From positions 1-64,000 of the forward strand of contig NZ_QPJQ01000011.1 in NCBI RefSeq assembly GCF_003337275.1: a stretch of DNA of 64,000 bases, read 5' to 3'. Position 1 is the first letter of the stretch. Every line of letters starts with the position of its first letter. Below the pieces are notes generated by a model, which ran no database searches, had not been told where the DNA came from, and saw only the letters and a program-made list of their open reading frames with translations. Positions 6,901 to 15,634 of the stretch are shown here, piece by piece. A program made the position numbers and the translations under genes. The stretch comes from Marinomonas foliarum (GTDB lineage: Bacteria; Pseudomonadota; Gammaproteobacteria; Pseudomonadales; Marinomonadaceae).

Positions 6901-9063
6901 TTAAAGCCCATTGGCTTTCAACGCGATTCGCTTACGTTGTATATCCACTTCTATCACGGTGACATTGACCACTTGTCCCACTCGAACTAACTCTCTTGGG
7001 TCTTTCACAAATCGGTTAGCCAGCTGCGAAATATGAATCAAACCATCTTGATGCACCCCAAGGTCCACAAAGGCGCCAAACGCCGCCACATTGGTCACAA
7101 CGCCTTCTAATGTCATACCTTCCTGTACATCTTCAAGTTTCTGAATACTGTGATCAAAAGACGCATAGCGAAATTCTGGACGAGGATCTCGGCCTGGCTT
7201 GGCCAACTCTGCCAAAATATCAGAATAGGTAAAATCACCCGCTTGCGCAAAGCTTGGCGCCAACTGTTTTAATTGCTGTAAAGCTTGGGCATTGTTTAAA
7301 AGGTCGTTGGCTTTGAGAGAAACCTGCTCAGCCATTCTTTTCACCAAAGGATAAGATTCTGGGTGAACACCTGATTGATCCAGTGGCTCTTTACCGTTCA
7401 ATATTCTCAAAAAACCAGCACATTGTTCAAAGCATTTATCGCCAACACCTTTTATTTTCAGTAATTCGGATCTGGATTCAATTCGGCCTTTTTCCTGTCG
7501 ATAATCAACAATATTTTGAGCAAGACGATTGGTTAGACCTGAGACATACGACAGCAAAGAAACCGATGCTAAGTTGATATCTACTCCTACTCGGTTCACA
7601 CAGTCTTCCACAACATTGGCCAGCGACTTTGAGAGCAGTGTTACTTTCACGTCATGTTGATATTGCCCAACCCCAATGGCTTGCGGGTCTATTTTTACCA
7701 ATTCGGCCAATGGATCTTGAAAACGTCGGGCAATCGACACCGCGCCACGAATAGTGACATCTAAATCTGGAAATTCTTGAATCGCAATAGGCGATGCCGA
7801 ATACACAGAAGCGCCAGCCTCACTGACAACCACTGCGCGACAGTCTAATTCTTGTTCCGCTATCAAAGCCTTTAGTAAAGATTCAGTTTCACGTGAGGCT
7901 GTGCCATTACCAATTGCTGCCCATGTAATGCGGTGCTTATTTATTAGCGCCAATAATCGAGCGTTTGCTTCTTGTGTTTTGTTTTGCGGACCATGCGGAT
8001 AAATAACGCCATGATCTAATACGTCGCCTTGTTCATTGATTACCGCCAGCTTCACACCATTACGGAAACCAGGATCGACCCCCAGTACTCGGTACGCCCC
8101 CGCTGGCGCCGCCATTAGTAAATCCTGAAGGTTATCGGCAAAAACCTGAATAGCCCCTTCTTCTGCTCGCTCTTTCAATTGCGCTAATACATCACTTTCT
8201 AATTTGGAAAGAAGTTTCTTCTCCCAGGCAATGTTTAAATAACGTCGTTGCACAGAAGTTAGTCTATACGATTCAACTTGTTCATGATCAAGCAATTGGT
8301 TTAAGTGAGGGAACATTAAGCTATCGGGATAAGAATCTCCGTTTTTTAAGGTCATGCTCAACTTTAATAGAGTCTCTTTTTTTCCTCGAAATAGTGCTAA
8401 TAATCGATGGGGTGGCACTTTATTTATGTCTTCTTGGTAATCAAAATAGTCTCTAAATTTTTCGCCTACTTCTTTTTTACCTCGCAATACTCGGCTGACT
8501 AAACGACCATTTTTAAGTAACTCTACACGTCCTTGCTTTAGAACATCACTGTCATTTGAAATAGCGTCACTCAATATCTCAATCACACCTTCTCGTGCTG
8601 AGTCAGCCGACATCTTAATATTATTTCGTCTATTCCAAGCCTCGATTGCGGACACACTATCAGACCTTTCTCCCGACCAAATCAAGGCCGCCAGTGGCTG
8701 TAAGCCTTGCTCTCTTGCTTCATCTGCTTTTGTTTTACGCACTTTTTTGAACGGTGCATACAAATCTTCTAATTCATTCTTTGACGTGGCACTTTGTATT
8801 TTCCGTCTTACTATATCGGTGACATTTGTATCATCAGCTAATAAGGAAAGAATGCTTTCTTTTCGTTTGTTTAATTCAACTAAATATTGCCATCTATCAA
8901 AAAATGCACGTAAATTCATATCGCTCATACCGCCAGTACTTTCTTTTCTATAGCGAGCAATGAAAGGTACTGTAGCGCCTTCTTCAAATAACTTAATGAT
9001 GTTATTGCTGTATTTTTTTAATATAGAAAACTCTGTGCTTAAGTTATCTGGTATAGAATTCAT
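6901..9063 (-). CDS. tex: Tex-family RNA-binding transcription accessory protein
   Basis: A 720-residue Tex protein: N-terminal helical region (IARYRKESTGG, DLYAPFKK), YqgF/RNase-H-like domain (about 325-430; GVDPGFRNGVKLAV), tandem helix-hairpin-helix segments (about 480-560) and a C-terminal S1 RNA-binding domain (about 645-716; GAFVDLGVHQDGLIHIS). Tex binds nucleic acid and affects transcription and virulence gene expression in several bacteria; the exact mechanism is unsettled. Ends soon after the S1 domain, whereas many Tex proteins have 40-60 further basic residues. Monocistronic; downstream lies the REP-like pair. Confidence 0.95.
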   Translation of the reverse strand: MNSIPDNLSTEFSILKKYSNNIIKLFEEGATVPFIARYRKESTGGMSDMNLRAFFDRWQYLVELNKRKESILSLLADDTNVTDIVRRKIQSATSKNELEDLYAPFKKVRKTKADEAREQGLQPLAALIWSGERSDSVSAIEAWNRRNNIKMSADSAREGVIEILSDAISNDSDVLKQGRVELLKNGRLVSRVLRGKKEVGEKFRDYFDYQEDINKVPPHRLLALFRGKKETLLKLSMTLKNGDSYPDSLMFPHLNQLLDHEQVESYRLTSVQRRYLNIAWEKKLLSKLESDVLAQLKERAEEGAIQVFADNLQDLLMAAPAGAYRVLGVDPGFRNGVKLAVINEQGDVLDHGVIYPHGPQNKTQEANARLLALINKHRITWAAIGNGTASRETESLLKALIAEQELDCRAVVVSEAGASVYSASPIAIQEFPDLDVTIRGAVSIARRFQDPLAELVKIDPQAIGVGQYQHDVKVTLLSKSLANVVEDCVNRVGVDINLASVSLLSYVSGLTNRLAQNIVDYRQEKGRIESRSELLKIKGVGDKCFEQCAGFLRILNGKEPLDQSGVHPESYPLVKRMAEQVSLKANDLLNNAQALQQLKQLAPSFAQAGDFTYSDILAELAKPGRDPRPEFRYASFDHSIQKLEDVQEGMTLEGVVTNVAAFGAFVDLGVHQDGLIHISQLANRFVKDPRELVRVGQVVNVTVIEVDIQRKRIALKANGL

Positions 9064-9416
9064 TTATTACCCTATTATTTACACTTTTATAACAGTCTAA
9101 GAACATTATTTGATTAGCATGTTAGGTTATTTTTTATTAAAATCCACACACAAACTTGAAATAGTATAGAATCACGCCACAATATAATGACAATAATTCA
9201 ACATCTTCTTAAATATTGAATTAGCGTCATTAGAAGATAAAAAGTCATCTCTTGTCTGAATTTTAATTCATGAACAAGAGTAAACGAAGCTACTTTTTAT
9301 TAAAAAGTAACGTGTTTTGACTACCAATTTTACCACACCACTGTGTGTAATAGATGGATCTCTTTTTCAATACAGGATCACACAATCCGTTCTTAACAGA
9401 TAGATAGGGGACACCA
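9064..9416. promoter_or_regulatory. AT-rich divergent gap tex / hns with two hairpins
   Basis: 353 bp without a gene. Two structured elements lie in the likely hns leader: CTCTTGT (9249-9255)/ACAAGAG (9274-9280) with an inner TGAATT-TT-AATTCA stem, and the palindrome TACTTTTTA-T-TAAAAAGTA at 9291-9309. Farther up is AATTCAA...TTGAATT near 9197-9224. H-NS genes are usually autorepressed through AT-rich curved upstream DNA, which this resembles. No start-worthy small ORF was found. Confidence 0.45.
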
Positions 9417-9815
9417 ATGAGTTTATTAGTTGAATTAGCAGGCAACAAAGCGAAAGCTCGCGCTGCTGGTAAAGAGTTAAGCGTTGCACAACTTGAAAAC
9501 CTAATTGCAGGCTTCACTAATGCGCTTGAGAAAGCGAAAGAAGAAGAAGCGGCACGCGAAGCTGAGCAAGCACTGAAATCTGCTCGCGCAGAAGAAATTG
9601 CTAGCCTGATCGCTAAAAGCGGCTTAACAATGGAAGAAGTTGCACTTTTAACTACGCCAAAAGCTGGCGCGACAAAAGGCAAAACTGTAGAGCCTAAATA
9701 CCGTCTAGTCGTTGCTGGTGAAACTCACGAGTGGACTGGCCGTGGCCGTACACCAAAAGTATTCCAAGAATACTTTGACGCAGGCAACAGCCGTGAGAGC
9801 GTAGAAATCAAATAA
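9417..9815 (+). CDS. hns: H-NS family nucleoid-associated silencer
   Basis: A 132-residue histone-like protein. Residues 10-75 form a charged Ala/Glu/Lys-rich coiled coil for oligomerisation; a linker (about 80-92) leads to the C-terminal DNA-binding domain with PKYR...ETHEWTGRGRTPKVF, matching the WTGQGRTP hook of H-NS that enters the AT-rich minor groove. It is thus H-NS type, not MvaT type as in Pseudomonas. Such proteins coat and silence AT-rich and foreign DNA. Strong terminator 3' and a long AT-rich leader; probably autoregulated. Confidence 0.92.
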   Translation: MSLLVELAGNKAKARAAGKELSVAQLENLIAGFTNALEKAKEEEAAREAEQALKSARAEEIASLIAKSGLTMEEVALLTTPKAGATKGKTVEPKYRLVVAGETHEWTGRGRTPKVFQEYFDAGNSRESVEIK

Positions 9816-9841
9816 TATTTGATTCTCAACTTTCGAATAAT

Positions 9842-9868
9842 AAAAAAGCGACCTAGGGTCGCTTTTTT
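9842..9868. terminator. Bidirectional terminator between hns and trmB
   Basis: GCGACC (9848-9853), loop tag, GGTCGC (9857-9862), flanked by A6 on the left and T6 on the right, so it can serve both convergent genes. Confidence 0.9.
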
Positions 9869-9920
9869 ATTAGCTAAGTATTAAAAGCGGAATTCTAATT
9901 TAGTACTTTTAATGCTTAGT

Positions 9921-10628
9921 TTATAATTTTGAATAAATCAAATCCCAAACACCGTGACCTAAACGCTCGCCACGTTGTTCAAATTTAGTCAAAGGACGCC
10001 ATTCAGGACGCGGATGATAAAGTCCTTTGCCAGCGGCATTTTGATAACCTTTCTCAACTTCCATCACTTCCATCATATGCTCTGCATAGGGCTGCCAATC
10101 CGTTGCCATATGAAAAAGGCCACCCTCTTTTAAGACATTTGCCACTTGCTGAGCAAACAATGACTGTACAATACGACGCTTGTTGTGTTTCTTTTTATGC
10201 CAAGGATCTGGAAAAAACAGCTGGAATCCGCTTGCAGTGTTTTGCGGTAAGCAATTTGCCATCACCTCAATGGCGTCATCACAGTACACACGCAAATTGG
10301 TAACACCTTCCTCTTTCGCTAGCATCATCAACTTGGCAACACCTGGCGGGTGGACTTCAATACCGATAAAGTCTTTTTCTGGTGCATTCTTTGCCATTTC
10401 GACCAGAGATGCTCCCATGCCAAAACCTACCTCGATCACCACATCAGATTCACGATTAAATACACTTGTGTAGTCAATTCGGCCATCAGCAAGGTTTAAA
10501 CCGTATACGACCCAGTTTGCGTCATAGTTCTTTTGCTGGCCTTCTGTCATACGACCACCACGTACCACAAAGCTTCTGATGGTGCGTTTGTGACTTGGTT
10601 CTTGTATTTCTGTGTCTTGCTCTTGCAT
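9921..10628 (-). CDS. trmB: tRNA (guanine-N7)-methyltransferase
   Basis: A 235-residue SAM-dependent enzyme that makes m7G46 in the tRNA variable loop. The N-terminus RTIRSFVVRGGRMTEGQ, SAM-binding EVGFGMGASLVEMA (about 75-88), GIEVHPPG (about 102-109) and the catalytic FFPDPWHKKKHNKRR (about 149-163) are diagnostic; D in PDPW is the catalytic Asp. The start at 10628 keeps the conserved RSFV segment. Followed by the shared hns terminator. Confidence 0.96.
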   Translation of the reverse strand: MQEQDTEIQEPSHKRTIRSFVVRGGRMTEGQQKNYDANWVVYGLNLADGRIDYTSVFNRESDVVIEVGFGMGASLVEMAKNAPEKDFIGIEVHPPGVAKLMMLAKEEGVTNLRVYCDDAIEVMANCLPQNTASGFQLFFPDPWHKKKHNKRRIVQSLFAQQVANVLKEGGLFHMATDWQPYAEHMMEVMEVEKGYQNAAGKGLYHPRPEWRPLTKFEQRGERLGHGVWDLIYSKL

Positions 10629-10770
10629 GATTTCGTATCGCTTAGCTTAAATATGTTCGATTTGAATGGGCATATTTATCAATATTTGATAATACACAAC
10701 ACCCACTGTAAATTTTGGACGCAATACTACCCGAAAACCCCAAATCTGTCCTGTTTTGTCAGATCAAAAA

Positions 10771-11193
10771 TTAGGCTTGATGCTGAGTTGAGCGCCATAA
10801 ACTTAATGCGAATAAGCACCAAGCCAATAAATAACAAAAACCACCTATCGGCGTTATAGCCCCTAAATAAGTATGACCAGTCAATGCCATGATATATAAG
10901 CTGCCAGCAAAAAAGAGATTACCTAAAGAAAATAATATCAGCACGCGTTTACAAAATGACAAAAGGGATGACAGCGCAACGACCAACAAACCAGCCAAGG
11001 CGTGATACATTAAATACTGACTCGCTGTGTGCCACCAGCCAAGCGCTTTAGCATCAAGAATTGCAGTTAAAGCATGAGCTCCAAATGCACCAGCTGCAAC
11101 AGAAATAGCGGCTTGGATAGCAAACAGGGCGCCCCACTTGGACAGCGCCTTCTGAGTTATTGGGAAAATAGAAGGTCTGTTTTTATCGGTCAT
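10771..11193 (-). CDS. DUF423 inner-membrane protein (YgdD-like)
   Basis: A 140-residue protein with four predicted membrane segments (about 21-42, 60-80, 83-104 and 110-132) and the family signature AAGAFGAHAL near 33-42, with a Trp-His pair (WWHTASQYLMYHALAG). DUF423 proteins are small inner-membrane proteins of unknown function. It lies 30 bp downstream of the WD40 lipoprotein on the same strand and may be cotranscribed with it and rsd. The 142-bp gap before trmB holds no visible gene. Confidence 0.9.
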   Translation of the reverse strand: MTDKNRPSIFPITQKALSKWGALFAIQAAISVAAGAFGAHALTAILDAKALGWWHTASQYLMYHALAGLLVVALSSLLSFCKRVLILFSLGNLFFAGSLYIMALTGHTYLGAITPIGGFCYLLAWCLFALSLWRSTQHQA

Positions 11194-11223
11194 TGCTATC
11201 GGACTTATAGTTTAATGAAAGGG

Positions 11224-12207
11224 TCATTCTAATATGTTCAAAAAGCCATTACTGCCAATGGCGTAGTATCGATTGTCAGATCCATGCGCAAGCGCTAGGA
11301 CGCTAGAACCGGTAAGCCGAGCATTTTCTTGCACAACATCCCATTCTTTCAGCACAGTTCCAGTACTCACCTGAACCAAGGAAACTCGCCCTGTCACCTC
11401 ACCAAGAAGAATCGACCTGTCGTCTTGGGAGAAAGCCGCCTGACTAATAGTGACATTACGGTACTTTAACGCTCCTGTGTCTATTTTTGTCAGCTCTTGC
11501 CCTGTTCTTGTCGACCAAATTTTGGCGTTACCAAGTTGAGCTGCACCAAAGGCATATTTGCCATCTGCCGATAATGCCACACTAGCTATCGCATTATCTA
11601 AAGGCCACTCGTACTTTTTCTCGCCGGTTTGCATATCCCACAGAATCACTTTGGACAAGTCATCCCCTGTAATACCTAATAGACCATCTGATGTGACATC
11701 GACTGCTCGAACCGTTGAGCTAGTTCGTAATGTCTGTCTGATGCCACCTTGTTTAATGTCAAAATAACGAGCAGTTTGGTCATTTAAGCCAACCAGTGCA
11801 AAATCGCCATTTTGGGTAAGTTTTAGCGACTGTATATCACCAGGCGTTGTCCAAAAACCATCAGACTTACCGGTTGTCGCATCCCACAGAACCAAGGAGC
11901 GACCGCCACCCGTCGCGGCAAATTGCCCACTAGGGTCAATATCCACTCCCAACAATGTCGTATATTCATTTGGCGCATGATTCCAGTTAAATCGACGCTC
12001 GTTAATTGCGTTTACCCAATAACTGCCGCCATGTTGAATAGAACCAATTAAAGCGGCTGAGCCGTCATCACTCAAGACAGCAGCATGCAGCCCCTGCACA
12101 GCGTATTTTGCCGTTCGGACTGGGGCTTCTGCCGAGCAAGACAAAAGCGCTATTGAGCAGAAAGCGATTACCCCCAGCTCAAGCGTTTTTTTCACTGTGC
12201 GCTTCAT
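11224..12207 (-). CDS. WD40-repeat outer-envelope lipoprotein
   Basis: A 327-residue lipoprotein: charged N-terminus, hydrophobic segment and lipobox LLSC with lipidated Cys24; Ser25-Ala26 after Cys does not carry an inner-membrane retention Asp, suggesting outer-membrane sorting. The rest is a beta-propeller with repeats ending in ...LVLWDATTG, KVILWDMQTG and AKIWSTRTG (WD-type). Probably a protein-interaction scaffold; partner unknown. Its start overlaps the 3' end of rsd by 29 bp, so it is translationally linked to rsd. Confidence 0.85.
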   Translation of the reverse strand: MKRTVKKTLELGVIAFCSIALLSCSAEAPVRTAKYAVQGLHAAVLSDDGSAALIGSIQHGGSYWVNAINERRFNWNHAPNEYTTLLGVDIDPSGQFAATGGGRSLVLWDATTGKSDGFWTTPGDIQSLKLTQNGDFALVGLNDQTARYFDIKQGGIRQTLRTSSTVRAVDVTSDGLLGITGDDLSKVILWDMQTGEKKYEWPLDNAIASVALSADGKYAFGAAQLGNAKIWSTRTGQELTKIDTGALKYRNVTISQAAFSQDDRSILLGEVTGRVSLVQVSTGTVLKEWDVVQENARLTGSSVLALAHGSDNRYYAIGSNGFLNILE

Positions 12208-12649
12208 GTAATTCCTTGATCAACTGATCTTCATATTCGAATCGCTCAGCCATGACCACAGCCAATGCTTGCAATGAAAAAGGCAACGCTTCTAGCTGCT
12301 CGTTACAGTGCTCTTTGGTGTCGTATTTATCATTAAATTCGATAGCAATTTCGGTAGTGCTGTCTATTTGAGGCAGTAGTTCACGTAATAGCACCACAGC
12401 AGCATCATCGCGAAACTCTTTCGCTTCTATAGCCAGCTGCTCATAAACCGTGAAATGTCCCACTGAAACATAATCTACCAGCAACTCACAAAATGATTGG
12501 ATCTTTGGTGTATCAGTCGGCGTAAATTCTCCACGCTCTCGCAAGTACACTCCCAACTCAAGCAGCTGTCGGCGCTGTGCTAACCAACGATCAATAATGA
12601 CATGAACTCCGCCCCAGCGCTCTTGGGCTGTTTTACAACCTTCTAACAT
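12179..12649 (-). CDS. rsd: Rsd/AlgQ-family anti-sigma-70 regulator
   Basis: A 156-residue helical protein beginning MLEGCKTAQERWGGVHVIIDRWL, the Rsd/AlgQ hallmark. Rsd binds region 4 of sigma-70 in stationary phase and frees core polymerase for other sigma factors; AlgQ has the same role in Pseudomonas and influences alginate and virulence genes. GGAG lies 8 nt before the ATG. It overlaps the WD40 lipoprotein gene downstream. A run of ten Gs sits in the putative promoter spacer 60-70 bp upstream, so expression may vary by slippage. Confidence 0.9.
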   Translation of the reverse strand: MLEGCKTAQERWGGVHVIIDRWLAQRRQLLELGVYLRERGEFTPTDTPKIQSFCELLVDYVSVGHFTVYEQLAIEAKEFRDDAAVVLLRELLPQIDSTTEIAIEFNDKYDTKEHCNEQLEALPFSLQALAVVMAERFEYEDQLIKELHEAHSEKNA

Positions 12650-12694
12650 ATGCAGACTCCATTAGGCGTTAATTATTATTTCTATCTTTTCTAA

Positions 12695-12723
12695 AGCATA
12701 TTCCGATACCCCCCCCCCTGCAA
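12695..12723 (-). promoter_or_regulatory. Candidate rsd promoter with a G10 tract in the spacer
   Basis: On the minus strand TTGCAG (12718-12723) and TATGCT (12695-12700) are 17 bp apart and could be the -35 and -10 of rsd. The spacer contains nine of ten consecutive Gs (plus-strand C10 at 12709-12718). The hexamers are only partial matches to consensus (3/6 and 4/6). Length changes in the tract would alter spacer length, as in known phase-variable promoters of Neisseria; this is inferred from one sequence. Confidence 0.45.
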
Positions 12724-12754
12724 GACGATAGTCAGAGGAATTTGTAACGTTTTT

Positions 12755-12783
12755 AGAGGGAGAAATAGGATAACTCCCCCTCC
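12755..12783. repeat. GC-rich inverted element behind dsbB
   Basis: AGAGGGAG at the left and CTCCCCCT at the right form an imperfect stem around about 11 nt, between dsbB and the rsd promoter. It lacks a T-tract on the dsbB strand. Its CTCCCCCTCC core recurs at 14401-14441 and 19041-19078, so it may belong to one dispersed repeat family. Confidence 0.4.
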
Positions 12784-12820
12784 ATCACTTTGCTAAAAGC
12801 TGCGCCAAAATACTCGTTTA

Positions 12821-13324
12821 TTAACGTATTTTTTTGTTAACTCGCAATGCAATAACAATATTAATAACCGCCATGCCAGTAAATGCGACCAAGGTCCAAC
12901 CTGGGATGCTCAGGCCAAGAAAAGTCCAAACGACGTCACCACATTCGCCAGTGCCCATCACCATAGCCTGCATAATCTCCTGCCATGGAAACACTTCAAA
13001 CATATAACTCAACCCCGGCAAACATGCCGGTAACTCATCCATAGGCAAGCTTTGCAGATATAAGTGACGAATAGCCAGTGCCGCCCCCATAACTGACAAC
13101 ACCACTACAAGCCAAGCACAGCCTTTTCTGACACAAACTTTTTCAGACAAAGCCGAGCCCAAAGACACAACACCTACACAGAAAAAGACGATGCGCTGCA
13201 ACATACATAAAGGACAAGGCTCTAAGCCCATTTGATACTCCATGTAGAATGCCACGGCTAAAAGCGCAAACGCGACAAACGCAACTAAACCATGAAAACG
13301 ACGAGCGGATAAAAACGCAAACAT
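12821..13324 (-). CDS. dsbB: Disulfide bond formation protein B
   Basis: A 167-residue inner-membrane quinone reductase that reoxidises periplasmic DsbA. Four membrane segments, with the two redox pairs in the periplasmic loops: Cys37-Pro-Leu-Cys40 (CPLC) and Cys101...Cys128. LEPCPLCMLQR is the family signature. Its partner dsbA is at 24383 in this window but in another operon. Divergent from the FliL-like gene with a 151-bp gap. Confidence 0.95.
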   Translation of the reverse strand: MFAFLSARRFHGLVAFVAFALLAVAFYMEYQMGLEPCPLCMLQRIVFFCVGVVSLGSALSEKVCVRKGCAWLVVVLSVMGAALAIRHLYLQSLPMDELPACLPGLSYMFEVFPWQEIMQAMVMGTGECGDVVWTFLGLSIPGWTLVAFTGMAVINIVIALRVNKKIR

Positions 13325-13475
13325 ATATAAAGGTTCCTAAACTGACTAAAAGAGTAATTCAAAGCAAATATAAAGGTTACGACAGTTAGAAAATCCGAAA
13401 GTGCAAAATTCCTACTGCAGAAAACATTAATGGCGGTTAGTATACTGTCTATTGGAATGAATACGAGAGTCCCAA

Positions 13476-13901
13476 ATGTCATTGATGATGTCCCTACACA
13501 GTAAGTTACGAACCTTTGGTTTATTACTGCTTTTATGTACGACTAGCCTCACATCTTATGCGGCTGACGACGAAACTACGTCGGTACCTGCTTACGTTGA
13601 ACTAAAGCCAAATTTTGTGGTTAATCATGTGGGCAACGAAACACGTTTGAAATACATCAAAACCAGTATTAGCATTCGTACCGACGAGTCCCAGACAGAA
13701 CTCATTGAAGCCAATATGCCGTTGATCAGAGATGCATTGGTCATGTTTTTAAGCTCTCGTACCACAGAGCAAGTCACTGGCGCTATTGCCCGCGAGAAAA
13801 CTCGTGAAGAAGCAGCACTGGCAGTAAACACGGTTCTAAAAGAAGAAACCGGACTAGAGCCGGTAAAAGACATTTTATTTGCCAGCTTTGTTACTCAATA
13901 A
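13476..13901 (+). CDS. Secreted FliL-like protein, orphan
   Basis: A 141-residue protein with a cleavable-looking signal peptide (hydrophobic core 12-27, likely cut after SYA at 29) and a domain resembling FliL, the flagellar stator-associated protein: YVELKPNFVVN, KYIKTSISIRT, MPLIRDALVMFLSSRTTEQV. Canonical FliL keeps an N-terminal membrane anchor and lies in flagellar operons; here the anchor looks like a signal peptide and no flagellar gene is near. Its role, perhaps in motors or another envelope complex, is open. Alternative starts at 13485 and 13488. Followed by a strong terminator. Confidence 0.8.
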   Translation: MSLMMSLHSKLRTFGLLLLLCTTSLTSYAADDETTSVPAYVELKPNFVVNHVGNETRLKYIKTSISIRTDESQTELIEANMPLIRDALVMFLSSRTTEQVTGAIAREKTREEAALAVNTVLKEETGLEPVKDILFASFVTQ

Positions 13902-13936
13902 CCTTCTTTAACTGGCTCAAATCAATATTTTAAGTC

Positions 13937-13979
13937 AAAAAAGGCCCCTTGCTAATGTGTTTAGCAAGGGGCCTTTTTT
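13937..13979 (+). terminator. Strong 19-bp terminator hairpin
   Basis: A6GGCCCCTTGCTAA (13937-13955), loop tgtgt, then the perfect complement (13961-13979) ending in T6. The flanking A and T runs allow it to act for the FliL-like gene and, from the other side, for yggX. Confidence 0.95.
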
Positions 13980-14008
13980 ACAGTAATTTATAGCGTTCTA
14001 ACGATCTG

Positions 14009-14293
14009 TTAAAGTTCTTTAATGTCATCCGGATCGACATAACCTGATAGTTTATCTGTCGCTTCGTTATTAAAAAATTTATCCATCTGCTCCATCACGT
14101 ATTTACGTGACTCAGGCTGCATGAGATTCAACTGTTTCTCATTGATCATCATGGTTTGCAGTAGTTGCCATTCTTGCCAAGCTTGCTTAGACACGTTTTG
14201 CAGAATTTCTTGGCCCTTTGCTCCTGGTAACGGCGCTCGATCTAATGCCTCCATTTCTTTTTGAAATTTTTTACAAAAAACTGTATTCGCCAT
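14009..14293 (-). CDS. yggX: YggX, Fe(II) trafficking / oxidative protection of Fe-S clusters
   Basis: A 94-residue protein from ATG 14291-14293 ([24 protein letters not shown]); the upstream in-frame extension runs through a repeat element and is not family-like. Cys7 is the conserved reactive cysteine. YggX helps keep Fe-S proteins active under oxidative stress, which includes its usual operon partner MutY, a 4Fe-4S enzyme. Here chrA and a repeat element separate yggX from mutY, though all three stay on one strand. Ends before the shared terminator at 13937-13979. Confidence 0.95.
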   Translation of the reverse strand: MANTVFCKKFQKEMEALDRAPLPGAKGQEILQNVSKQAWQEWQLLQTMMINEKQLNLMQPESRKYVMEQMDKFFNNEATDKLSGYVDPDDIKEL

Positions 14294-14400
14294 AGAAGTT
14301 GCCTGTCTTGTCAAAGTGTATAAGTTGAATAATGGCGTTAAGCGCACAGAATTCAAGGCATGATAGAAATAAGTCATAAAACGAGATAAAAAACTATTCG

Positions 14401-14441
14401 CTCCTCCCCCTGCTAAGAGGGAGACTGGGAGGGGGTAATCC
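14401..14441. repeat. GC-rich dispersed repeat between chrA and yggX
   Basis: CTCCTCCCCCTGCTAAGAGG followed by GAGACTGGGAGGGGGTAATC fills the gap right up to the chrA stop codon (14442-14444). It has internal complementarity (CTCC...GGAG, CCCCCT...AGGGGG). It aligns with 19041-19078 and in part with 12755-12783. Such elements often mark insertion or rearrangement edges. Confidence 0.5.
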
Positions 14442-15617
14442 TTAAAGGCTTCTAGCCAACCCAACAAGCACAAACACAAGAATCAACACAAAGATCGACG
14501 GTCGCTTATACACTAGCCAAATAAACCCGAGCCCGACTATTACCACATCCCAAACACTCAACAAGCTTGATGTGCCAATGGGATGATATAAGGCCGCTAA
14601 AAGAATCCCAACCACTGCAGCGTTCAAGCTTGCGACTGCCGAACGAAACAAAACGTGACAAGACAAACGCTGCCATGCTCCTTGAGCACTTAACATCAGT
14701 AGCAACCCAGACGAAAATACCGCTAAGGTTGCCATGCCAGCCCAAAGCCAAGCATTAGCGCCTGCTGGTGTCGCAGATGCACCGAGAAAACTCGCCATGG
14801 TGAACATAGGGCCTGGCACCGCCTGAGCAGCCGCATAGCCTAACAGCAAATCCGATTCCGACGCAGGCACAAAAGTCGCTAACATGGGCAAGACCACATG
14901 CCCACCACCAAAGACCAAGGCCCCCGCTCGATAAAAATCAGCAAACAATCCGGTAATACCGCTGCTTAATAAAAAGCTCACCACAAATATCACCAGCGCC
15001 ACACCCAAAAAAAACCAAGCAAAACGTACCTTAGGCAAAGGTTCGGTGACTGTAGGCCCAGCAGAATGTCGTGTTATAACACCAAAACATACGGACATTA
15101 ATAAAACCGCTAAGCTAGCGAAACCAAAAGGTGACAAGATAACAAATGCAGCGCTAGCAACCGTGACTCCCGCCATGGTTTTACTCTGACAAAACGACCG
15201 CCACATGCTAACGCAAGCGTCGGCAACCACCACCACAGCCAAAAGCTTCAGAGCATGGACCACAGAATCAAACCAGACATGACCTTGCCAATGATGGCCA
15301 AATTGCGCTAACAGCACCATGACAACAAATGATGGTAGAGTAAAAGCAACAAAGGCAGCGATTGCCCCCAACAGTCCAGCGCGATGATAACCTAACGCAA
15401 ACCCTACTTGGCTCGAACCAGGCCCTGGGACAATCTGACTCAAGGCGATCCATTGGGCATATTGGGCTTCACTGGCCCATTGCTTACGCTTAATGAAAGT
15501 TTGATTGAAATAACCTAGGTGAGCGGCAGGCCCACCAAAACTGGTGAAGCCTAGCATGAAGAAAGAGAGAAACACCTCTGATACACGTTTTAAATAAGAG
15601 AGGTTTTTGTCTGTCAT
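14442..15617 (-). CDS. chrA: Chromate transport protein, two-domain CHR type
   Basis: A 391-residue inner-membrane protein with two homologous CHR domains: the first has [15 protein letters not shown] (about 19-33) and [12 protein letters not shown] (about 61-72), the second [17 protein letters not shown] (about 231-247) and QAVPGPMFT. About ten membrane segments. This is the long-chain form of the CHR family, members of which export chromate with proton coupling; the natural substrate may be another anion. It lies 17 bp downstream of mutY and before yggX, in a spot where most relatives have mutY-yggX directly joined, so it looks inserted. Confidence 0.92.
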   Translation of the reverse strand: MTDKNLSYLKRVSEVFLSFFMLGFTSFGGPAAHLGYFNQTFIKRKQWASEAQYAQWIALSQIVPGPGSSQVGFALGYHRAGLLGAIAAFVAFTLPSFVVMVLLAQFGHHWQGHVWFDSVVHALKLLAVVVVADACVSMWRSFCQSKTMAGVTVASAAFVILSPFGFASLAVLLMSVCFGVITRHSAGPTVTEPLPKVRFAWFFLGVALVIFVVSFLLSSGITGLFADFYRAGALVFGGGHVVLPMLATFVPASESDLLLGYAAAQAVPGPMFTMASFLGASATPAGANAWLWAGMATLAVFSSGLLLMLSAQGAWQRLSCHVLFRSAVASLNAAVVGILLAALYHPIGTSSLLSVWDVVIVGLGFIWLVYKRPSIFVLILVFVLVGLARSL

Positions 15618-15634
15618 TGTCGTTCTATTCCTAG

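Noticed and set aside
9290-9682. 130-residue frame antisense to hns
   Set aside because: It is a low-complexity Ser/Ala/Phe frame that mirrors the Ala/Glu/Lys-rich H-NS coil; no ribosome-binding site or family likeness.
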